The notes: generated by a model not told the origin, from the letters alone. Shown: positions 41,819-51,311, counted from the stretch's first letter. The stretch is DNA of 64,000 bases from Nocardia vaccinii NBRC 15922 (GCF_001613305.1 NZ_BDCC01000027.1:1-64000), one strand, 5' to 3'. Numbers and translations: made by a program.

Positions 41819-43189
41819 GTGCGAGGGTATCGGCCGTTGCGGCCCGATCGCGATCCGTTCTACCGGCCGCCCACCGGATTCGAACATCGTCCGCCGGGTG
41901 CGCTGCTGCGTAGTCGGGTGATCGAGCCGGCCGTTTTCGGCGTTGTACCGCTGCGTGTTTCGGCGTGGCAGCTGCTGTACCGCAGTTGCGATCTGAATGG
42001 CGAGCCGGAGGCGTCGGTGACCACCGTGCTGCTGCCGCGCGGGGCGGCGCCGGATCGGCGGCGTCCGCTGGTGTCCTTGCAGTGTGCGATCGACGCCATA
42101 GCGCCGCAGTGTTTTCCGTCGTACGCGTTGCGGCGGGGAGCATGGGCGCTCGGGGCGATTCCGCAGTTGGAGGTGCCGCTCATCGCCGCGGCGCTGGCCC
42201 GGGGGTGGGCGGTATCGGTGCCCGACCACGGCGGCCCGGCCGGGCGATTCGGTGCACCGCGTGAGCCCGGATACCGTGCGCTGGACGGGATTCGGGCCGC
42301 GCTGTCATTCGAACCGCTCGGCCTGGATACGAGCACACCCGTTGCGCTGTGGGGATATTCGGGTGGCGGGCTGGCGACGGTCTGGGCCGCCGAAGTGGCT
42401 GCGCGGTACGCGCCGGAGCTCGAAATCGTCGGCGCGGCGGCCGGATCCCCGGTCGGCGACCCGGGTGCGGCATTCGTGCGCTTGAACGGCACGTTGTTCG
42501 CCGGATTCGCCATGATCTTCCTGGCCGGGCTGCGGCGCGCGTATCCGCGCCTGGAACCGCTCGCCCGCACGCACCTGCGCGCCGGATATCTGGATATGCT
42601 CGCGAAAGCCGAGGTGAGCGCGACACTTCCGCTTCTCGCCCGCTTGGCGCGCAGGGATGTCGGCAGATATTCCGATCACGACGTCGAGGCCCTGCTGCGA
42701 TTGCCGGAGATGCTGCCCGTCATCGCGGACATCCGGCCCGGCGCGGTGGCGCCCGATATGCCGCTTCTGATCGTCCAGGGCGTCAACGACGAGATCATCG
42801 CTGTCGCCGATATCGACGCCCTGGTCGACCGCTACATCGCGGCGGGGGCCCACGTGCACTATCTCCGCGACCGCCTCAGCCTCCATTTCCCTCTGCAGTT
42901 CATCGCCATTCCCGCCATGCTCGACTGGATCGCCGACCGCTTCGCCGCCGTCCCCGCCTCCGCGGGCATCAGAACGGTCCGCTCGGTCGCCGCCACTCGC
43001 CGAGCTCTCCGCGGGCACCGCGCCATGGCCCGCCTCACCGCGCACCTGCTCGCCGCTCGACCGATTCGCTCCGACCCGCGGCGGCGCTGGTCGCCGCATG
43101 GGGTTTTTCGAGGCCGGCCCGTACGCCTCGCGGCCGTGGGAATCGCCGCCGCGCCCGGAGAGGCGGGCTCGGCCGGCTCTAGCGGGTGA
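41819..43189 (+). CDS. Secretory lipase family (LIP) alpha/beta hydrolase
   Basis: 456 aa from GTG 41819, chosen for GAGGGAG at 41806-41812; ATG 41804 would add five residues. Nucleophile elbow LWGYSGGGLATVWAAE, an early SVPDHGGPAGRFGAPREPGY RALDGIRAAL segment typical of PF03583 lipases, acid in LLIVQGVNDEIIAVADID and a final His in LSLHFPLQ. Family members in Nocardia and mycobacteria hydrolyse triacylglycerols. No strong signal peptide is visible, so secretion is uncertain. Divergent PucR-type regulator upstream. Confidence 0.88.
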   Translation: MRGYRPLRPDRDPFYRPPTGFEHRPPGALLRSRVIEPAVFGVVPLRVSAWQLLYRSCDLNGEPEASVTTVLLPRGAAPDRRRPLVSLQCAIDAIAPQCFPSYALRRGAWALGAIPQLEVPLIAAALARGWAVSVPDHGGPAGRFGAPREPGYRALDGIRAALSFEPLGLDTSTPVALWGYSGGGLATVWAAEVAARYAPELEIVGAAAGSPVGDPGAAFVRLNGTLFAGFAMIFLAGLRRAYPRLEPLARTHLRAGYLDMLAKAEVSATLPLLARLARRDVGRYSDHDVEALLRLPEMLPVIADIRPGAVAPDMPLLIVQGVNDEIIAVADIDALVDRYIAAGAHVHYLRDRLSLHFPLQFIAIPAMLDWIADRFAAVPASAGIRTVRSVAATRRALRGHRAMARLTAHLLAARPIRSDPRRRWSPHGVFRGRPVRLAAVGIAAAPGEAGSAGSSG

Positions 43190-43337
43190 TTTGGTGTGTC
43201 CGCCTGCGCGACGCCTGGCAAATGCGGTTCAATAGTAGAGATCGACGAGTTCTACCTGCATGCTCCCGCCGCATCTCTGCGACATTCGGGCGGGTGGTCA
43301 CACCAGCATCACCTCAGCATCCGAGAGGACAACGAAC

Positions 43338-43631
43338 GTGAGCATGGTTCTCGCCGCACACGAGATGTACATGACTGTGCTTGCCCAGGTCGGCAACCCC
43401 ACTCCGGAGACACCGCCGGCGGCGGACAAGCTGCTCAAGCTCGTCCGGTATTTCACCTGGTTCGTATTGCTCTCCGGCGTCACGGCCGTCACCTACGGCG
43501 GCGGTAAATTCGCCTGGGAGAAGTGGAACGGTGGCAGCCTCGAATCGCCGAAGATGGTGGCGGGCGCGATGGTCGGCGGCGGTGTCGCCACCAGCGCCGG
43601 AACCATCATGAACGCCGTCATCGGCAGTTGA
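43338..43631 (+). CDS. Small membrane protein resembling TrbC/VirB2 pilin-like proteins
   Basis: 97 aa from GTG 43338, with GAGAGGA 9 bases upstream (ATG 43344 alternative). Two hydrophobic helices (LLKLVRYFTWFVLLSGVTAV and KMVAGAMVGGGVATSAGTIM) linked by a charged loop, the size and layout of TrbC/VirB2-like subunits. No other type IV secretion gene is nearby, so the role is unclear. Followed at once by a strong bidirectional terminator. Confidence 0.65.
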   Translation: MSMVLAAHEMYMTVLAQVGNPTPETPPAADKLLKLVRYFTWFVLLSGVTAVTYGGGKFAWEKWNGGSLESPKMVAGAMVGGGVATSAGTIMNAVIGS

Positions 43632-43638
43632 TCGAGCC

Positions 43639-43681
43639 GCTCGCAGGAAGGTCCCGGTTGCGGGGGGACCTTCCTGCGAGC
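43639..43681. terminator. Bidirectional terminator
   Basis: 17-bp perfect stem, GCTCGCAGGAAGGTCCC (43639-43655) with GGGACCTTCCTGCGAGC (43665-43681), loop 9, between convergent genes ending at 43631 and 43705. Confidence 0.85.
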
Positions 43682-43704
43682 ATCCGATCAGCGCCGCGAC
43701 GTGA

Positions 43705-44328
43705 TCAGCTCCGCAACATGTCCTGCATCTGCGTGATCTCCGCCTGCTGAGCGGTGATGATGCCCTGCGCCAGCGCCTTGACCTCGGCGTTGCTGCCATC
43801 GGCCAGTTCGGTGTTGGACATGGTCACCGCACCCTTGTGGTGCTCGATCATCATCTGCAACCACATCTTGTCGAAGGCCGCACCCGATGCCTGCCCCAGC
43901 GCGGTCATCTGCCCCTGCGACATCACACCGCCCATCGGGTGGTCCATCGTGGCCGACGGGGCCGGTTTGCCGAAGCTGTGCAGCAGATCCGCGAATTTCG
44001 TCATCTCCGGCGCCTGCGCCGCCTCGATCTTCGCGGCCAGCGCGATGAGCTGCTGATTCTGCGATCGGCTCGGCACCATTTTCGACATCTCCACGGCCTG
44101 TGCGTGATGTGGATACATCATCTGCAGGAACGTCACGTCGGCGGTGTCGAAATCGGTGCGGGTGGGTGCGGTCGAGCTCGCGGCACTGTGGTTCATACCC
44201 GGCATATCGGCCATCGGGGTGGTCGTGCCGGAGGTGGAACTCCCGGAGTCGCTACTGCAGCCGGCGATGAGCAGTGCGACGGCGATTCCGGTACCCGCCA
44301 AAGTGATTCGTGTACGTGAGATGAACAT
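43705..44328 (-). CDS. DUF305 lipoprotein
   Basis: 207 aa from ATG 44328, preceded by a perfect AGGAGG. Lipoprotein signal peptide with lipobox LIAGC (Cys at about residue 24), Ser/Thr/Met-rich linker, then two copies of the DUF305 motif: FLQMMYPHHAQAVEMSKM and MWLQMMIEHHKGAVTMSN, each with paired His and several Met. Ferritin-like four-helix fold expected, outside the membrane. The His/Met clusters suggest metal, possibly copper, binding. The DUF6153 gene lies upstream on the same strand. Confidence 0.93.
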   Translation of the reverse strand: MFISRTRITLAGTGIAVALLIAGCSSDSGSSTSGTTTPMADMPGMNHSAASSTAPTRTDFDTADVTFLQMMYPHHAQAVEMSKMVPSRSQNQQLIALAAKIEAAQAPEMTKFADLLHSFGKPAPSATMDHPMGGVMSQGQMTALGQASGAAFDKMWLQMMIEHHKGAVTMSNTELADGSNAEVKALAQGIITAQQAEITQMQDMLRS

Positions 44329-44417
44329 GGTTGTCCTCCTGGGGAATTGTGAAGATCTGAACTGAGGTCCGGAAAGCCCGTGTCCGCGTGGCGATTCCAC
44401 GCCGACACGGCGGTCCG

Positions 44418-45008
44418 TCAGATCCGCAGAATCGACAATTCGGCCAACGAGGGCGTCGTCCAGGGCGGCGGCCGGGCATGCCGGGCCGCCCAGGCGCGCA
44501 CCGTTCGGGTGGATGCGTCTGTTTCGTCACCGACCCGGCCCACGAACGCCAGACCCAGCAGCAGTATCAGTGCGGTGAGGATGAATACGCAGGCATGCGT
44601 GCCGCCGGACATCAGGCAGCAGCCGTCGGCGCATCCGGGGTCCATACCGTCGCCCCGCATCATCATCGGGGTGAGCGCCGCCAACATGCTCGGCTGATGA
44701 TGCCGGGCAATGGGCGTGGCGGTCGTGTCCGGCATCGATGGCGCGGCGGGGGGAGCCGCTTCGGTGGTCATCGACTGCTGTCCGGGGGAGTCCGGGGTCC
44801 GGTGGGCGGCCATCGGCATCGCGGGACCGCGGGGGATGTCGGGCGGTGTCGACCGATGCGTGAACGACTGCGCCGCAGCGTGTTCGATGGTATGGCCCGT
44901 CGTATGTACGACGATGAGAACGTGCATCACCGCGATCCCGATCAACAGCGTGAGCAGACCCGCCACCCGGACGTATCCGGTGGCGAGATGTTCGGGCCGA
45001 TGGCTCAC
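44418..45008 (-). CDS. DUF6153 family membrane protein
   Basis: 196 aa from GTG 45008. N-terminal helix (VRVAGLLTLLIGIAVMHVLI V), a His/Pro/Met-rich extracytoplasmic stretch with many His residues, a Cys pair in DPGCADGCCLMSGGTHACV and a second helix (FILTALILLLGLAFV). The actinobacterial DUF6153 family, function unknown, is often found beside DUF305. A TACACT hexamer six bases before the GTG could be a -10 box of a leaderless transcript; no Shine-Dalgarno is seen. Confidence 0.78.
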   Translation of the reverse strand: MSHRPEHLATGYVRVAGLLTLLIGIAVMHVLIVVHTTGHTIEHAAAQSFTHRSTPPDIPRGPAMPMAAHRTPDSPGQQSMTTEAAPPAAPSMPDTTATPIARHHQPSMLAALTPMMMRGDGMDPGCADGCCLMSGGTHACVFILTALILLLGLAFVGRVGDETDASTRTVRAWAARHARPPPWTTPSLAELSILRI

Positions 45009-45362
45009 GCGGACAGTGTAGCGGCCTTTTGATACCCCCTGCCGGTATGGCCCGGACAAAGTGTCGCCGACCGGATCCGAGGTCGGTCGCCGAGGTGAGT
45101 CCCGGGTTGCGATCGGTCACGGCTCGGACTCCGCAAACAGCGGACGAAAACGGCGACGAAGGCCGCGATGAGCCGGAAGAGGCGCGGTTCGCACGCGGGT
45201 GGCGAGCGTTTCGAGGTGTTCAGCTTCGTGCCAGCAACCTCGTTTCGGCGCAGGCCGCCGGACCCCGATCGACCCTCGGCTGGTACTGGTGGGACGGATG
45301 GTGGACGGGTCAACCAACGGGGTCGGCGTGACGGCATGGCAACGATCTAGCACACTGTAGGG
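45009..45362. other. Intergenic region, no supported gene
   Basis: Open frames exist on both strands (for example 45047-45331 on + and 45005-45337 on -), but both are Arg/Pro-rich with no family resemblance and no ribosome-binding site. Likely the divergent promoter region for DUF6153 and the methyltransferase. Confidence 0.45.
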
Positions 45363-46514
45363 GTGCAGGAGTTCGACGACGTATTGGGCCGGTTGCGGCG
45401 ATACCCCGACGTGGAAGCGGTGAACCTGTATGCGGTCGACGCCGCAGACCGGCTGATTCTCGATGTCGCGGCCGATGCGCTGGCCGCGGCGGGCAACGGC
45501 CGGGTCGCGGTGGTGGACGACGGTTACGGCGCGCTCACGCTGGGCGCCATCGCCGCACACGATCTACGCGATGTGCGGGTGCATCAGGATCTGCTCACCG
45601 GTGAACTCGCGTTGTCGCACAACGCTCGTACGGTCGCGCTCGCCGACCGCTACACCACCCATGCGCTCGATCGTGACCTGCTCGACGGTGTGCGGGTGGT
45701 CCTGCTGCGGTTGCCGCGAGCACTGTCCGGATTGGCCGAGATCGCCGACGCCATAGCCCGTTACGCCGATCCCGAGGTGCAGGTGTTCGCCGGCGCGCGG
45801 GACAAGTATCTGACCCCGGCGATGAACGAGATACTGGCCGAATCGTTTTCGTCGGTTCAGGCCAGCCGGGGGCGGCAGAAGTCGCGGATTCTGTTGGCGC
45901 GCGGGCCCAGAACCGTCGGCGAGCCGCCGTATCCGATTCGCAAACAGCTCGGCGAACTGGATCTCGAGGTCGTCGCGCACGGTGCGGCGTTCTCCGGACC
46001 GCGCCTGGACATCGGCACGAGATTCCTGATCGAACATCTGCGCCGGATGAAACCCGATGCCCGTGATGCGATCGATCTGGGGTGCGGTACCGGAATTCTC
46101 GCGGTGGCGCTGGCCAAGGCGCGGCCGCACGTGACCGTGATCGGCACGGACCAATCCGCGGCGGCGGTGGCCTCGGCGCGGGCGACCGCGACGGTGAACG
46201 GCGTCGCGGACCGGGTGCGGGTGGTACGCGACGACGCGATGTCGGCGGTGCCGGACAACAGTGCGGATCTGGTGCTGTGCAATCCGCCGTTCCATGTCGG
46301 GGCCGCGGTGCACACCGGATCGGCGATCAAGATGTTCACCGAGACCGGCCGGGTGCTGCGGCCGGGCGGGGAGCTGTGGACGGTGTACAACTCACATCTG
46401 AACTACCGGGGTGTGGTCGAGCGTTTCGTCGGAATGACCGACGTGGTGGGGCGGAACCGGAAGTTCACGGTGACCCGCTCGGTGCGCGGGATCCGGGACG
46501 GGCGCGCGGACTAG
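45363..46514 (+). CDS. RsmC/RlmG-like SAM-dependent rRNA methyltransferase
   Basis: 383 aa from GTG 45363. The C-terminal half has the Rossmann motif I AIDLGCGTGILAVALA, the Asp of motif II in VIGTDQS and the catalytic NPPF of guanine-N2 methyltransferases (LVLCNPPFHVGAAVH). The N-terminal half is a degenerate copy of the same fold, the duplicated arrangement of RsmC and RlmG. It probably modifies a guanine of ribosomal RNA. Confidence 0.88.
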   Translation: MQEFDDVLGRLRRYPDVEAVNLYAVDAADRLILDVAADALAAAGNGRVAVVDDGYGALTLGAIAAHDLRDVRVHQDLLTGELALSHNARTVALADRYTTHALDRDLLDGVRVVLLRLPRALSGLAEIADAIARYADPEVQVFAGARDKYLTPAMNEILAESFSSVQASRGRQKSRILLARGPRTVGEPPYPIRKQLGELDLEVVAHGAAFSGPRLDIGTRFLIEHLRRMKPDARDAIDLGCGTGILAVALAKARPHVTVIGTDQSAAAVASARATATVNGVADRVRVVRDDAMSAVPDNSADLVLCNPPFHVGAAVHTGSAIKMFTETGRVLRPGGELWTVYNSHLNYRGVVERFVGMTDVVGRNRKFTVTRSVRGIRDGRAD

Positions 46515-46659
46515 GTTCGTGCACGCGGATTTTCCGGACGGTACAGTCTGATTTGTCCGATTTCTGTCCGCTTGGGAACTTGCCTTCCGTGCGGCACGTT
46601 GGATACTCAGAACGGCCACGATCGCCGTGGACCGCGACTTCCGGAAAGGCACGAGAACG

Positions 46660-47520
46660 GTGCGCACAACAAGCAACCCGATCTTCAGAAACTTGCCGCA
46701 ACCCCAGCGCGGCGGCGGCTACGCGGGGTTCGGCTCGCCGACTGCCGGCGCCACGCAATTCGACCAGTACGGCCAGCCGTATCAGCAGCAGCTGTATCAG
46801 CAGCAGCCTTACCAGCAGGCCCAGGCCACCCAGCCGATGACCATCGACGACGTCGTGACGAAGACCGGTATCACGCTCGGCGTGGTCACCGTCATGGCGA
46901 TCATCTCCTATGCCCTGACCTCGATGAACAATGGCCTCGCGGGCGTTTTCGTCGGAGTCGGCGCGCTGGTCGGCTTCGTGCTGGTGATGATCGCGAGCTT
47001 CGGCCGCAAGCAGGACAACCCGGCCATCGTGCTGAGCTACGCCGCCTTCGAGGGGCTGTTCCTTGGTGCGCTGTCGTTCGTCTTCACCAATGTGAAGTTC
47101 GGCGGCGTCGGCGGGGCGAGTCTGATCGGTGAGGCCGTCCTGGGGACCTTCGGTGTGTTCTTCGGCATGCTCGTGGTCTACAAGACCGGCGCGATCCGCG
47201 TCACTCCGCGATTCACCCGCATGATGGTCGCCGCGATGATCGGCGTGCTCGTGCTGATGGTCGGCAACCTGATCGCCGGATTCGTCACCCCCGGCGGCTT
47301 CGGTCTGCGCGACGGCGGCCCGCTGTCGATCGTGTTCAGCCTCATCGTGATCGGTATCGCCGCCTTCAGCTTCCTGCTGGACTTCGACGCCGCCGATCAG
47401 CTCATCCGCGCCGGTGCGCCGGAGCGGGCGGCCTGGAGCGTGGCCCTCGGCCTGACCGTCACCCTGGTCTGGCTGTACATCGAGATCCTGCGCCTGCTGA
47501 GCTACCTGCAACGCAATTAG
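46660..47520 (+). CDS. Bax inhibitor-1/YccA family membrane protein
   Basis: 286 aa from GTG 46660, MRTTSNPIFRNLPQPQRGGG, the usual start of this actinobacterial subfamily. A Tyr/Gln-rich cytoplasmic N-terminus (YGQPYQQQLYQQQPYQQ) precedes seven helices, with the family segments YAAFEGLFLGALSFVFTN and a late DFDAADQLIRAGAPERAAW containing the conserved acidic residues of the transmembrane BAX-inhibitor fold. Possible ion-leak channel; bacterial function poorly known. Confidence 0.92.
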   Translation: MRTTSNPIFRNLPQPQRGGGYAGFGSPTAGATQFDQYGQPYQQQLYQQQPYQQAQATQPMTIDDVVTKTGITLGVVTVMAIISYALTSMNNGLAGVFVGVGALVGFVLVMIASFGRKQDNPAIVLSYAAFEGLFLGALSFVFTNVKFGGVGGASLIGEAVLGTFGVFFGMLVVYKTGAIRVTPRFTRMMVAAMIGVLVLMVGNLIAGFVTPGGFGLRDGGPLSIVFSLIVIGIAAFSFLLDFDAADQLIRAGAPERAAWSVALGLTVTLVWLYIEILRLLSYLQRN

Positions 47521-47542
47521 CGCGGTATCGCACTGATCCACA

Positions 47543-47578
47543 CAACGGGTGGTCGCCGAAATCGGCGGCCGCCCGTTG
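47543..47578. terminator. Bidirectional terminator
   Basis: CAACGGGTGGTCGCC (47543-47557) pairs with GGCGGCCGCCCGTTG (47564-47578), 15 bp with two G-U pairs, between convergent genes ending at 47520 and 47611. Confidence 0.8.
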
Positions 47579-47610
47579 ACGTGTCCGGGTACTTGTTCGC
47601 GGCTCGGCGC

Positions 47611-48498
47611 TCAGGCCGCAGCCTCCGCGACGAAGTCGTCCGCGTGCCGACGCGCGAAATCCGCGAAGGTGGTCGGTTCGACACCGAACTCGCGATGGGT
47701 CGACAGATCCACCCGGCACTCCGGCGAGGCGTATCGGCCGCGGTAGATCTCGTCCAGCAGATCCACGACCTCCGGCGGCAGCCCTTCGGCGGTGTGCAGC
47801 GCGCGCTTGCGCTCGAGCGTCACCTCCTCGTAGCCGAACGTGCGGCCGGTGGCGGCGCTGATCCGGGCGGTGATCTCGGACATGGTCAGCCCCTCGGGGC
47901 CGGTCATGTCGAACGCCCGGCCCTCGATGCCATCGGCTCCCATCATGGCCACCGCCACCCGCGCGATATCGGCGATGTCGACCGGCGCGAGCCGACTCTG
48001 CCCGATCGGCATGACCAACGCTCGGTGCTTCGAATCCACTCCGGTGAGTGTGCCGGGCAGATAGACCTGCATGAACTGGCTCGGGCGCAGATGTGTCCAG
48101 GCCAGCCCGGAATTCTCCAGATAGTTCTCGATCTCCAGATGCCAGCGGGTGCCGCGGAATGCCTGCGGATCGAAGGTGGTCCCCGATTCCCTGCCGCTGA
48201 ACTTGACGATATGGCGCACCCCGGCCGCGGCGGCGAAATCGATGAAACGGCATTGGGTTTCGACCATATCGCCGCGCGGGGAGGAGATCATCAGCACGCG
48301 GTCGACGCCGTCGAATGCGGTGGTCAACGATTCGGCCACGGTCATATCGCCGCGCACGACCCGGACATTCGGCAGGTCGCGCAGCCAGGGGGCGGCGTCC
48401 GGATCGCGGACCAGGACGCGGACCGGAACCGCCTGCCGGGCGAATTCCCGGACGACGATATACCCGGACAGGCCGGTGACGCCGGTCAGCAGATGCAT
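47611..48498 (-). CDS. NmrA-like NAD(P)-binding oxidoreductase/epimerase
   Basis: 295 aa atypical short-chain dehydrogenase of the NmrA group. The N-terminal dinucleotide motif is degenerate (LLTGVTGLSGYIVVREFARQ A), followed by VRVLVRDPD, VDRVLMISSPRGDM and FIDFAAAAGVRHIVKFSGRE. The catalytic Tyr of classical SDRs is not obvious, as usual for NmrA proteins. Last gene of the SnoaL - sigma - NmrA operon, with its start overlapping the end of the sigma gene. Proteins of this type are common targets and neighbours of ECF sigma factors with a SnoaL tail. Confidence 0.87.
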   Translation of the reverse strand: MHLLTGVTGLSGYIVVREFARQAVPVRVLVRDPDAAPWLRDLPNVRVVRGDMTVAESLTTAFDGVDRVLMISSPRGDMVETQCRFIDFAAAAGVRHIVKFSGRESGTTFDPQAFRGTRWHLEIENYLENSGLAWTHLRPSQFMQVYLPGTLTGVDSKHRALVMPIGQSRLAPVDIADIARVAVAMMGADGIEGRAFDMTGPEGLTMSEITARISAATGRTFGYEEVTLERKRALHTAEGLPPEVVDLLDEIYRGRYASPECRVDLSTHREFGVEPTTFADFARRHADDFVAEAAA

Positions 48499-49490
48499 GG
48501 TGTGCTCTTTTCTTGTGGGGGAACGGGATTCGATGCGGTGTCGTCCGGTGCCAGATAGGGCAGGCCGACACGGGGGAACAGGGCGGGATCATGAATCATG
48601 TCGATTCGCGCGATCCCGGTCGGACCGACGGTGAGCAGTTGCAGTGCGTGTGCGCGGTGTACTCCGCCGTGGCCGCGGGTGTAGAGGCCGAAGGCCGGTT
48701 GGCCGTTCGCGGCGGCGGGTACCAGAATCCGGCCATCGGGTTCGATGAGCCGGGTCGCCAGGAATCGGCCGATATGCTCGCGGCCCCGGAACCAGGACGG
48801 CACCGGCGGCATCTCGAAAACCGCGTCCTCGGTGAGGATTTCCACCAATCCGTCGATATCGCCGTGGGTGAACGCGTCGGCATAGCGGTCGAGTAAGGTG
48901 CGACGCCGCGCATCCTTCGGTTCGGCCAGGTCGTAACCGTGCGGTGCGGTCTTGGCCAGTTGTGCTCGCGCGCGTTGCAGTGCGCTGTTGACCGCCGCCG
49001 TGCTGGTGCCGAGCAGATCGGCGACCTCGTCGGCGTGGAACATCAGCACCTCGCGCAAGATCAGCACCGCACGTTGCCGACCGGGCAGATGCTGTAGTGC
49101 GGCGATGAACGCCAACCGCAGCGTGTGCCGGGCCGCCGCCACCTCCGCAGGATCCAGCTCGGTATCGGAAACCGGTTCCACCCAGGCGATTTCGAGTCGA
49201 CGCGCGTGCAGCGGCCCGGTCGGGTCGGTCACGGGTCCGCCCAGACCGGACGGATACGCGCGATGCGTTCGGCGCTCGATCGCCCGCAGACAGGTGCGGG
49301 TGGCGATCCGATACAGCCAGGTCCGCAACGAGGAGCGGCCCTGGAATCCGTGGTAACCCCGCCAGGCGCGCAGATAGGTTTCTTGAACCGCGTCGTCGGC
49401 GTCGTGCGGCGAGCCGAGCATGCGGTAGCAGTAGGCGAACAGTTCGGTGCGATATCACTGTGCGGCGATATCGAACGGTTCGGTGGTCAC
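48486..49490 (-). pseudogene. ECF sigma factor with SnoaL-like tail, in-frame TGA at codon 12
   Basis: From ATG 49421 the frame gives 311 aa. Region 2 (DADDAVQETYLRAWRGYHGF, SSLRTWLYRIATRTCLRAI) and region 4 (HLPGRQRAVLILREVLMFHA DEVADLLGTS) are present, followed by a C-terminal SnoaL-fold domain. The natural start appears to be GTG 49490, which overlaps the stop of the upstream gene (GTGA). Reading from it gives VTTEPFDIAAQ, then TGA (49455-49457), then YRTELFAYCYRMLGS, the expected start of region 2.1. A CGA or CAG-like sense codon has probably mutated to TGA. Restart at ATG 49421 would lose most of region 2.1, so function is doubtful. Confidence 0.75.
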
Positions 49491-50116
49491 CGCGGCAACC
49501 GCGCCGTATCGAAAACTACTGTGTCGCAGGCGATTCGCCCACCTCGCACGGTGACGTGGTCGACGGCGCGCAGTGTGCCGAACGGGCCGGTGTGCATGTC
49601 GTAGACGACCACCGCGCGGTCCTCGTCGCCGAACGCGTCGATGACCTCGACCCCGGTCACTGCCTCGGCGAATTTCCCGATGGCGGCGGATACATCCGCG
49701 GCGCCGGTGAGATGTGTTCGGGGACTGTCGAATACGACATCGTCGTGCAGCAGGCCGGTCACGGTCGGCAGATCCCGCCGTCCGAATGCCTCGACATACG
49801 TCACCGCGACGGCAACGCTCGCCGGGACGGGCCGATACGCGCCGATCACCGTCGCCGCCTGCGCCTCGGGCCCGGTGACCACCCGCGACCCGATATCGCG
49901 CTGAAACCGCCGGAACGAGTCGAGCTCCGACAGTACGTCGCCGGTAGCGGTCGCGGTGTGCACGAACTGCCCCGAATCGCCCAGCTCGAAGGCCGAATAG
50001 GTCACGTCGGCGGGCTGTTCGCGATGCAACTGCGCGAATACCTCCTCGATCAGCCGCCGATTCTCCGCCCTGGCGTCATCGCGGGTCCGATATCGCACCA
50101 CCACTGTTCTGTCCAC
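49487..50116 (-). CDS. SnoaL-like (NTF2-fold) domain protein
   Basis: 209 aa from GTG 50116, behind AAGGAG. The N-terminal part (VVVRYRTRDDARAENRRLIE EVFAQLHREQP) looks like a small alpha/beta dimeric-barrel domain. The C-terminal part (AVTYVEAFGRRDLPTVTGLL HDDVVFDSPRTHLTGAADVS) is a SnoaL_2/ketosteroid-isomerase-like fold. First gene of the operon with the sigma factor and NmrA genes; its TGA overlaps the sigma GTG. Confidence 0.82.
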   Translation of the reverse strand: MDRTVVVRYRTRDDARAENRRLIEEVFAQLHREQPADVTYSAFELGDSGQFVHTATATGDVLSELDSFRRFQRDIGSRVVTGPEAQAATVIGAYRPVPASVAVAVTYVEAFGRRDLPTVTGLLHDDVVFDSPRTHLTGAADVSAAIGKFAEAVTGVEVIDAFGDEDRAVVVYDMHTGPFGTLRAVDHVTVRGGRIACDTVVFDTARLPR

Positions 50117-50304
50117 GTCGAACTCCTTCGGATCTGTACTGGTCACTGATGTAGATCCGCAGGAGTGCGCAAACTCATCGGCGTGAGCGTTCGCGTGTTC
50201 GCCGTGCCGGTCGGGACCCCGGGGCTGCCTGAGAGATCGGCTGGTCACCCGCAGTACTGTTGGCGGTCGGCCGATTTTCGGTTGGGTGAGGAAGGGGTTC
50301 GGCG

Positions 50305-51084
50305 ATGCCGTATATACAGGCCGGGGACGGGGTGTGCATCGCCTATCAGAGCCAGGGCGACGGATTTCCGTTGTTGCTGCTGGCCGGGCAGTCCAACAAC
50401 CACCACTGGTGGGACGGCATTCGCGAGGACTTCCACGGGTCGCACCGCACCATCACGTTCGACTACCGCGGGACCGGTGACAGTGACAAGCCCGATATTC
50501 CCTACAGCACAAGGGGATTCGCCGAAGATGCGATCGCCGTGCTGGACGGCGCGGGGGTCGATCGGGTCGATGTGTACGGCACCTCGATGGGCGGTCGGGT
50601 GGCGCAGTGGATCGCGGCGGAATATCCCGGACGGGTGCGGGCCCTCGTACTGGGTTGTACCTCACCGGGCGGGCGGCACGGTGTGGATCGCGGAAACGAT
50701 ATCCGCGGTCTGCTCGCCGACCCGGCCACCGCACAACGAGCGCTGCTGGATCTGATGTACACGCCGGACTGGCTGGCCCGCACCGCCGGCCCGTATCAGA
50801 CGCTCGGCGATCCGACGATGCCCTCGTACGCGCTGCGTCGTCACCTGATCGCGAGTCATCGGCACGACGCGTGGGATGTGCTGCCCACCATCATCGCGCC
50901 GACACTGGTGGTGCACGGCGCGGACGATCGGTTCAATCCCGCAGCCAACGCCCCTCTGCTCGCCGAACGCATTCCGGGTGCGCGCCTCGAGCTGATCCCC
51001 GGAGCACGTCATGCCTACTTCGAGGAATTCCGTTCCACCGCAAGCCCTTTGGTCCGGGACTTCCTCGCCTCGGCCATCGCGTGA
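50305..51084 (+). CDS. Alpha/beta hydrolase
   Basis: 259 aa. Opening IAYQSQGDGFPLLLLAG, TFDYRGTGDSD (cap-region Asp turn), nucleophile elbow DVYGTSMGGRVAQWIA with catalytic Ser, acid in LVVHGADDRFNP and His in PGARHAYFEEF. Overall very similar in layout to haloperoxidase/enol-lactonase type hydrolases. Substrate unknown. GGAAGGGG precedes ATG 50305. Confidence 0.9.
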   Translation: MPYIQAGDGVCIAYQSQGDGFPLLLLAGQSNNHHWWDGIREDFHGSHRTITFDYRGTGDSDKPDIPYSTRGFAEDAIAVLDGAGVDRVDVYGTSMGGRVAQWIAAEYPGRVRALVLGCTSPGGRHGVDRGNDIRGLLADPATAQRALLDLMYTPDWLARTAGPYQTLGDPTMPSYALRRHLIASHRHDAWDVLPTIIAPTLVVHGADDRFNPAANAPLLAERIPGARLELIPGARHAYFEEFRSTASPLVRDFLASAIA

Positions 51085-51311
51085 GGTCGCCGCTCGCGCC
51101 GACATCCACTGCCTGCGACCGACCCGCACCGGCTCGACCGCCGTCGCCGTCGGCCGCGCCTGCCTGGCCGGCGAATTCACCGCCACCGAGATTGCTATAC
51201 GCCCGTGCACGCCCCGAGCAGAGCACTGCATAGCAGGCGCCGGCGCGGGCGCCCTGCGTCCTGCCGTGGTTGGATCGCCGCCGTGGGCGTGACGAATTGT
51301 TGCTCGAGCAT

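Noticed and set aside
45005..45337. 110-aa minus-strand ORF and overlapping + strand ORF upstream of the methyltransferase
   Set aside because: Both Arg/Pro-rich without motifs or ribosome-binding sites; each is the antisense of the other.
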